Assembly: GCF_963678635.1 (NCBI RefSeq)
Contig: NC_087062.1
Location: forward strand, 5,318,193-5,382,192
From: Symsagittifera roscoffensis
Taxonomy: Eukaryota; Xenacoelomorpha; Acoela; Convolutidae
DNA: 64,000 bases
Reading direction: 5' to 3'
Shown: positions 23,011 through 29,630 of the stretch, piece by piece
How the letters are laid out: the number at the start of each line of letters is the position of its first letter
How positions within the stretch are numbered: position 1 is the stretch's first letter
The notes under the pieces: generated by a model
Told to the model about the DNA's origin: nothing
Database searches by the model: none
The model's input: the letters and a program-made list of their open reading frames with translations, nothing else
Translations under genes and position numbers: made by a program

Positions 23011-23796
23011 TCGAGCCTTAAGGATATTAGTACTTTTAATCATATTACTAGTACCAACCTTATCCCCTTTTATATCATCAACTATTTTATCTACAGTTTT
23101 CTGTTTCAGAGTAGAGCTGTCTTCACATTTTTCGTCTCTAGTCTTTAATCGTGACTTCCTCAGCTCTATCAGCTTGTTCAGCAGCTCCTTTCTCGCCTTC
23201 TCATCCAGTCCCGTCCCCATCAGAAGTGGTTCTCCAAACTTCACAACTGTGTCCCACAGTTCATCCTTGAATTTGTCCAGCGTCGTCTCGCTGCCCACTT
23301 CTTGATTGAATTCCTTCAAGAACTTTTGCCAAGCGTCGTCCTCCAGAGTCCCCATGAACATGTCCTTATTTCCTTCGAATGTATTCTTTTCCCTTTCCTC
23401 CGAATTCAAGAGTATCATCCCCATATTGGAGGTGTCGCTCACCAATGGCAATTCCAGATTCTTCCGGGGAGACGGGGTCAGAGGTGGAGTGGCAGTATCT
23501 GCCCAATTCTCCTCGCTCAAGTCTTTCAACAGCAACTGAGTGGTGAGCTCCTCCCCTGATGGTCTTGATTCAGGCGTATTCCCCACTTCCATGTCCTCGC
23601 CGGCTTCGCTGAGAGTTTCATCCATACTCTCTTCTTCTGACTCAGCTCTTCTTTTCTCGAGAATTCTTTTGAACCGGTCTTCCACGGGTCCACTCCTCTT
23701 GTCTCCGGGTGTATCTACTGACAGTGGTGATGGTTTCGCCGGGTCCAATCTCTTGTACTCCGTCAGGGCCACATACAGTTGACCTGCTGCATCCAG
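22975..23796 (-). CDS. Acidic accessory frame following an in-frame TAA
   Basis: About 270 residues, highly charged, with ESEEESMDE near its start, a Pro-rich PPLTPSP and a Lys-rich C-terminal half that could form helices. It is in the same frame as the 885-residue ORF and is separated from it only by the TAA at 23797-23799. No ATG is near its start; GTG or CTG codons are. It is more likely the C-terminal part of the upstream protein, interrupted or read through, than an independent gene. Confidence 0.5.
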   Translation of the reverse strand: MDAAGQLYVALTEYKRLDPAKPSPLSVDTPGDKRSGPVEDRFKRILEKRRAESEEESMDETLSEAGEDMEVGNTPESRPSGEELTTQLLLKDLSEENWADTATPPLTPSPRKNLELPLVSDTSNMGMILLNSEEREKNTFEGNKDMFMGTLEDDAWQKFLKEFNQEVGSETTLDKFKDELWDTVVKFGEPLLMGTGLDEKARKELLNKLIELRKSRLKTRDEKCEDSSTLKQKTVDKIVDDIKGDKVGTSNMIKSTNILKARAGGGKSWKGWR

Positions 23797-26454
23797 TTAT
23801 TTTCCCTCCTGTCTCCTTTCCACCTGTTCTAAGCCATAGGGTGCCCTATACTTTCGTGTCGCGAATTTCATGTCGTCCGTCAATGCAATATGCCCCTGCT
23901 TCATGATCATCCTGCCATCATCCCATACTGGTAGCATGTTCTCAAGTCCCTCCTGCTCAAGAGCTCTCAAGACCCTTCGCACCTCATATCCGGGGGGCTG
24001 CGAGCCTCTCATCTTTTTAGCTTGCGTCGTCCACGAATTTATCTTCGCCTCGCTAGTGTGGAAATAAACCGCCGCCGTATAGCCGACGAACAGGGGGTCC
24101 CAGCCATCAGTGAAGTCTTTCTGCATTTCCTCCGTTGTCATCCTCGCAATTATGGATGGAACTACTAAGGGACTGTTCATCCCTAAGGTCATCCTCCTGA
24201 CTATCGGGAACTCAGGCATGGTGGCTGGCAGGGTTTCTTTCTCCATTATGGCCTCCAGCTCCCTCTTAACCAGTGCAAAGCTGTCCTTCCAAGCAGGAAT
24301 CCTCAAGATCTCCCGTCCGTCTGCTGTCAGTGGGTTCAAGTTCCAGAACTTGGGATATGTCTCGATGGGGCCCTCGCGTTTGCCTCCCATTCTACATTGC
24401 AGCTGTCCCCTGAAGTTGTACACTATCAACTCGGCATCTTTCACTTTTCCAAAGAGTACCGTATTGCTCATTTGTGCCCTGAGCACCTCCTGCCGACACC
24501 AATTGAGCGCCGTCCCATCCAGTACGCTGATAAGACTCAAGTGCGTTACAGAGTAACGATACGTTGTCACCAGGGGATCTGGAAATGCGTACGTCACTGC
24601 TGGATCGTAAATGCAGGTTACCACCTCCTCTAGACCCCGGATTATCCCCATCGGGTCCGACCTCATTGCCAGGCACAGGTCCGTCAACAGAGGCATACCT
24701 CCATTCATCTTCTTCCACTCTTCTCTCGATTTTGGGTTCTTCTCTTCACTCGTCATGTGCCGATTCTGCATCATGAGGTATTGCACTAACAGCGTCTTCA
24801 ACCCCGCGGCACACTTGTAGGAATAGGTGTCGATACTCGAGTGTACCTTCCCCATTGACAGGGGCTCCCCATATTTCATCAATCGATGAAATGACACCAG
24901 TTCCCCATGGGTTAAGAGCACTAGTGCCAGATACCCATCAACCCGAAGTGTCTCCACTCCTCGACTAAACATGTACGCTGGGCCCATGTTGAACAAGTAT
25001 CTGGGGTAGACCAGATATAAAGCCAAGAGCAGGCTGATGGGCATGCCCAGTATCTCCTGCACGAAGGCTCCAAAGATAGTCGCTTTGGTGCCGAACATTT
25101 CCGCCATGAATTCTTTCCCCCAGCAAGGACTCAAGAACTTAAGAATCTCATGATCCCTTCTAGTCCTCAGCTCAACCTCTGCGTGCTCTCTCCAGAACCC
25201 TCCAATCGTCACTTCATTGGCTGCCGAGACAAACCTGGCCACCGTCATCTCTCTTCCTTCGGCCAGCTCCAGTTGTTTCTCCAGAAAACTCCAGACTTGT
25301 TTCACGAGGGGTGGTGCATCCTCCCTCATCTTATTCGTGGCGTTCTCTAGCCTTGGTGTCAAAAATGGCCACCAGCCATTCTCTTGCGTCAGACGATATG
25401 CCATCGACTCCAATTGTTTCTCCGTTTCGGCCACATTTCTTCTCTCGTTGCTCGGGCCTCCAGACTTGCCGGTGGAACCTGTGATCGTCACCTCCATGCT
25501 CCGAAACCACAAGCTGGCCGTCAATTGGTTTATCGCCGGGTGATCGTCCCCGATGACTGGACTGAACTTAAGTTGCCTGGCAAAGTTCGATATCTCTAGC
25601 AAGAGCACCTCGTCCAATACGATCAGGATGTCGGCTAATCCATAAAAGCCCCTCAGTGCATGAGATATGTCCGCCCATGCCGCTGCCATTTCTGACTTGC
25701 GGAGCCTCAGGTTCGATGGCTCCAATTCCCGATTGGGGGCTGCCATTAGAATTCGCCATTCGTTTCCCTCCGCTATCAGGATCAAGACCGCGTACACGAA
25801 TTGTAGGGCGGGTGGCATATTCGCGTATCCAGGGGATGTAGTGAACACCACCTTCGTCTTGGAGCCGAATCTCGAGACAACATTCTCTTGCACCTCATTC
25901 ATCGCCGCAAACAACGTCTGAATGGCTTCCCATATCTTCCTCGGTGTTGGTTCATTGCCCTTCAGCTGCTCAAGAAGTCCAGCCGTGTGCAGATGATCAT
26001 TCATTCCTGCAAACAATAGCAGCTCAGGCTCACAGGGCATCTCCGACTTTATTGCCACCACTAGAGTTAACATCTGGTTTAGTTCGGCCCCTGGCAAAGA
26101 GTATATCAGAGTCTCCGGCCAAAACAGCTTAGGAGAAGTTCCTTCGAAGTCTGATCCCGCCACAATGACTACCCTCGCAGCAGCTGGATCTGCTCTATCG
26201 TAAACTGCCAAAGTCTTGGCCAGCTGGGTGCTCCCACAGGGCTTCCCGTACCTGGGATCTTCCGCCAACTTCGAGCCTTCATAAGCGGCATCTGGCAATT
26301 CCATTTCCCCCGGATTCAGCAGCTTGTCCACCACCCTCAACTGTGCCGGGGTCGCCAATCTGATCCTGGCGATGCTCGTTCGGTGTTTGGGGGGTTCTGC
26401 TATTAGTCCAGGACTCCCCAGCAGCTTGAGAGGTCTATAGTTGATGGGTCCCAA
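23797..26454 (-). CDS. Accessory ORF with SGNH-like domain (885 aa)
   Basis: A clean frame of 885 codons. Residues about 90-320 (25494-26187) resemble a divergent SGNH hydrolase. A hydrophobic strand ends in VAGSD, with Ser101 at the nucleophile position. LPGAE (121-124) is at the block II position, AGMND (149-153) is at block III with Asn152, and GDDHP (302-306) is at block V with His305. The order G-S-D rather than G-D-S, and the missing Asp three residues before the His, are unusual, so activity is doubtful. Residues 320-885 match no family I know. The frame is open upstream to about 26517 and overlaps the end of the upstream SGNH ORF in the -1 frame. It carries no ATG before MELPD (residue 51). 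Confidence 0.6.
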   Translation of the reverse strand: MGPINYRPLKLLGSPGLIAEPPKHRTSIARIRLATPAQLRVVDKLLNPGEMELPDAAYEGSKLAEDPRYGKPCGSTQLAKTLAVYDRADPAAARVVIVAGSDFEGTSPKLFWPETLIYSLPGAELNQMLTLVVAIKSEMPCEPELLLFAGMNDHLHTAGLLEQLKGNEPTPRKIWEAIQTLFAAMNEVQENVVSRFGSKTKVVFTTSPGYANMPPALQFVYAVLILIAEGNEWRILMAAPNRELEPSNLRLRKSEMAAAWADISHALRGFYGLADILIVLDEVLLLEISNFARQLKFSPVIGDDHPAINQLTASLWFRSMEVTITGSTGKSGGPSNERRNVAETEKQLESMAYRLTQENGWWPFLTPRLENATNKMREDAPPLVKQVWSFLEKQLELAEGREMTVARFVSAANEVTIGGFWREHAEVELRTRRDHEILKFLSPCWGKEFMAEMFGTKATIFGAFVQEILGMPISLLLALYLVYPRYLFNMGPAYMFSRGVETLRVDGYLALVLLTHGELVSFHRLMKYGEPLSMGKVHSSIDTYSYKCAAGLKTLLVQYLMMQNRHMTSEEKNPKSREEWKKMNGGMPLLTDLCLAMRSDPMGIIRGLEEVVTCIYDPAVTYAFPDPLVTTYRYSVTHLSLISVLDGTALNWCRQEVLRAQMSNTVLFGKVKDAELIVYNFRGQLQCRMGGKREGPIETYPKFWNLNPLTADGREILRIPAWKDSFALVKRELEAIMEKETLPATMPEFPIVRRMTLGMNSPLVVPSIIARMTTEEMQKDFTDGWDPLFVGYTAAVYFHTSEAKINSWTTQAKKMRGSQPPGYEVRRVLRALEQEGLENMLPVWDDGRMIMKQGHIALTDDMKFATRKYRAPYGLEQVERRQEGK

Positions 26455-26477
26455 GATCGCTTTCGTGGGAATTCCGG

Positions 26478-28674
26478 TCAGGTCCGCGGTCTCAGTTTTG
26501 CTCTCGAGAAATGCGTCTCATGAGCCTTCAACCAATCCACGCAATGATGTCTGCTCAAGTCTTCGTGCGACACTCGTTCAATACCCAGAGTCTCCGCCAA
26601 TTCTCGCCTGCATTCCAAACCTTCTAGGTCCAGCCCTTTCACCTTCTCTGGATATCTCAAGCGAGCGGTCTCCATAGGCCTCTCCACCCGCTTGCTCTCT
26701 GCCACTACCTCTGAGGATATTACCGAACCTGGAGGCGTTGATGACGTCACCTCCTCAGACTCCATTGGCATGGTACTCGGCAATCTGGCCTGGTTGCTCC
26801 TTGAGCTGTCTCTAGAGTCGAACCTCGGTCCCAAACGACTAGACAAGGCCCTCGAGGCAAGGAATGGTGGGTTCGGAGGTGGCCCTAATGTGAATTGGGC
26901 CGTCTCTAGCAGATCCGCCTCTAGCGCATTTATGTGTCCTTGAAAGACGTCATTCATCCACTCTGCTCCCCTCGGTCTGTCGAAGTGGATTCCATCATTG
27001 GAGGTGTCTTCAGGGAATCCCGCTTGCTCCATGCGCTCCGCCACGTCCAACAGTCTGATGGGGAGCACACTCTTCCGGTGGATTTCTCGGATCACCCCGT
27101 TTAGGTTCCGCACCTTCTCGTTCATTTCCAAGGCGTGCTGATCGAACTTCATGTTATAAGGGACAGTACATACTGTCAACAGGATGGGATCCATCTGGAT
27201 CCTCAGCTCCTCGAGAAGGCAGCTCATCTTGTCGTGCAACCTCGTTACTTTCCTCGCTTCTCCTCTTGATACATCATTCGTTCCGATCATCAGGGTCACC
27301 GTGTATACTTTCGTCATCCCTAGCATCTCAAGCGTTGCCAATATCTGTGGCGTGGCAGCTCCAGCGAAACTCAAGACTCCTGTCTGCCAGTGCGATTGGA
27401 TCCGGGTCAACACCCGCAATAGGCTGTCCCCTATAATTAGGTGGACCGCGCCTTCTGGCACACGGGGTGGCGCAAGATATTCCACCCAGGCTGCATCATG
27501 AAAGCAATCCCTCCTGGCCTTCTGTTCCGCATTCCAATCCAGCCGATTGTGCCTGTGGTACCTCTTTTCGGTGTTCTTCTTATAACTCGAGATCATGACG
27601 CTCCTGACCGGCTGTTCCCTCCACGTTAGAGGAAGCTCCGCCCTTTCCGAACTTTCACGACTTCTCTGCCGAAATTTCTCGTTCAGCTCCTTCAGACGCG
27701 ATGAGCTACTGCTCACCTGACTGCCGCTCGAGGTTGAGGTTGGGGTATATCCCGGCAGTACCACATCCATCAGCGGGCGTATGGGTTGCGTTTCTAGGCT
27801 GCGCAGGGAGGACGTTGCTTCATTCGGTATCCAGACTTCCAACCCTTCACTCATGTGTTCTCGAGCCTCGCGGTCAAGGTTGAACCGTACTCTTGCCCTG
27901 GGGGCTTCATCCACTTCCATGCGTGACTCTGGCCTCGAGCTGGTAACCACTCGCTCCTTTGGCCTGGCTCCCTTCTGTGCATCAAGTTCACGTTGTCGTT
28001 GTTCTATTCTCTCCATCTCCGACTTCAGTTGCTCACAATTCGCGGCATTCTCCCGCACCCTTAATTCCTGCTGATGTTCAGCCCGCAGCATCTCAAGCAA
28101 CCTCAGAGTCTGATCTCGTTCGATGACCGCCTGGTCCCTTTCCAGCTGAGCCTTTTCCCGATCCAGCTTTGCCTGATCCAGATCGAGGTTCGCTTGTTCC
28201 TTTCCCTCTGCGTCTTCTCGAGCTCTTTCTTTAGAACACTAAGATCCGGATATGCCTCAGTCGTCTGTTGCACTCGCGTCGTCAATGGCACCTTACTCGA
28301 GCTCTGGCCTGTCGATCTCGCTGATGGCCTAGTTGGTAGTGGGAATTCTCCTGCGCCATATTCGGTATTGTTACTCAGGCCAGGATTCCTTGCCAAGTCA
28401 AAGCCCCTTACTCCTCCATCCACATATTCCAAGACAACCATCTGGTCTGTTCCTGATTTGATATTCCCTCGGTGGTGTAGCCGACCATCAAGACAGCCTC
28501 CGTCGCAGACTCCCTGCACTCACCCTGTTCTTCCAACTGGAGGATGGCATTCAGCATTACCGCCATTCTCTCGTCTATCTGGGTATAATCCAGGTCCCTC
28601 AGGCGTCTGTACAGCTCATCGAGAGTAGGCTTCTTCAGGGCCGCGGGCATGGATTTCCAGAACCTGTCTGCCAT
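26478..28674 (-). CDS. Coiled-coil plus SGNH hydrolase ORF (two frameshifts)
   Basis: The likely start is the ATG at 28674-28672 (MADRFWKSM). The text changes frame near 28450-28500 and again near 28210-28220; from there 26478-28100 is open to TAG. After an N-terminal region of unknown fold comes a long Glu/Gln/Arg-rich coiled coil (about 27950-28230). The SGNH domain lies at 26900-27458. Numbering from the codon at 28100, IIGDSLL gives Ser226 (block I), FAGAA gives Gly247 (block II), IGTND gives Asn275 (block III), and NDGIHF gives Asp369 and His372 (block V). All catalytic positions are present, so it could hydrolyse esters. The substrate is unknown. CR1-type LINEs are known to carry an esterase domain in ORF1; here the domain sits downstream of an LTR-element pol. 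Confidence 0.75.
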
Positions 28675-29168
28675 TTTCTGTGACTTCGGGATGTATTCAA
28701 GTGTTAACCAGCTCAAGAACTACCTTACCAACTCAAGAATTGACCAACTTAAGAATTCTCTAGAAATGTCTCCTTGCAAATGCTTGCTGCAGGTGTCGAT
28801 TATCGCGAGTTCAATCAAGATTTCCCTTTCTGTCTCTCGCTTGAGTATAGTTGGATTTTCAACTTTGTTTATCAAACTTGATCTGAAAACAGAAACCATA
28901 TTAAGACTTAATATGTCATGTTCCTAACCTAGAAACCCCCCTTTTACCAGTATGGTTAAAATCTTATCATTTTCATTCCACTTAAAACAATTCAATTGGA
29001 ATTTATTTAAAAGCATGCATATTCATTTTATGTTTTAGCACCGTTAATCCTTCTAAAATTCCATTGTCATGCCAATCGCGTCTTAAGATCCCTTTACCTG
29101 TGCTGCATGCCAGTACCTAACTCGAGACTCCTCCCTCACGCCCAACTCGAGACCCCCGTGTGCCCAAC
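28675..29168 (-). promoter_or_regulatory. Spacer between pol and accessory ORFs with splice acceptor
   Basis: About 490 non-coding bases. On the minus strand a strong acceptor, ttctgttttcag|ATCAAG, has its AG at 28884-28883, about 210 bases before the accessory ATG. A second polypurine run (plus-strand ccccccttttacc, 28936-28948) lies just upstream. In retroviruses and errantiviruses the third ORF is expressed from a spliced mRNA with an acceptor in this position; here that is an inference. Confidence 0.45.
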
Positions 29169-29630
29169 TCAGGCGATGCTCAAGTAGTATTTCTTGTGAA
29201 GATACACTATGATCTCCGTTTCCGCGAAGACTACGTGTAGGATAGCGTACAATTCCCTTGAGCTCAATTTGCCCCTGTTTGGGTCATACACCGGCATTGA
29301 GACCTCCGTTATTCCTCTTTCAATCATGAAGTCTCCTAGTCTTGTTAGTGCCAACATCACGTGTTCGGGATCAATTGTGTTCCTGTCATTGACCCTCGTC
29401 ACTAGGAAGCACAGATATTTGCCCGGGACTTGTGCTACTGATGGTGGAAGCGCTGCCATCCCTCCCAGTCCTGGTCTCTGTCTGAACAGAAACTCCACGT
29501 TCTGGTAGTCTCTTTTGAAGTCAGCTTCCAATCTTGATTTGAAACTCATGTCCGCCGTGATGCAGATCGCGCTAGTCCTGTTTGACAGGATGAAGTCGCT
29601 ATCCGTTATCATGATGTTTTCCGAGTACTC
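29169..29630 (-). other. Macrodomain-like region inside Pol
   Basis: The alternating strands and helices follow the macrodomain order through to the last strand. The best matching block is the second half: KYLCFLVTR, then a long helix with HVMLALTRLGDFM, then TEVSMPVYD and the helix ELYAILHVVF. Macrodomains bind or remove ADP-ribose. In this copy the residues that normally contact the phosphates and the catalytic Asp of TARG1-type enzymes do not align, so a structural or degraded role is possible. The fold call is by eye and not proven. Confidence 0.55.

Noticed and set aside
20100-26454. An envelope glycoprotein in the accessory region
   Set aside because: No signal peptide, no fusion peptide and no C-terminal membrane anchor is visible in the long frames.
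28675-29168. The spacer between pol and the accessory region as an LTR of a first element
   Set aside because: It shares only short words (such as ctcaagaact) with the LTR-like segment at 18.49-19.75 kb, lacks clear TG...CA ends, and the downstream ORFs run on to their own polypurine tract.
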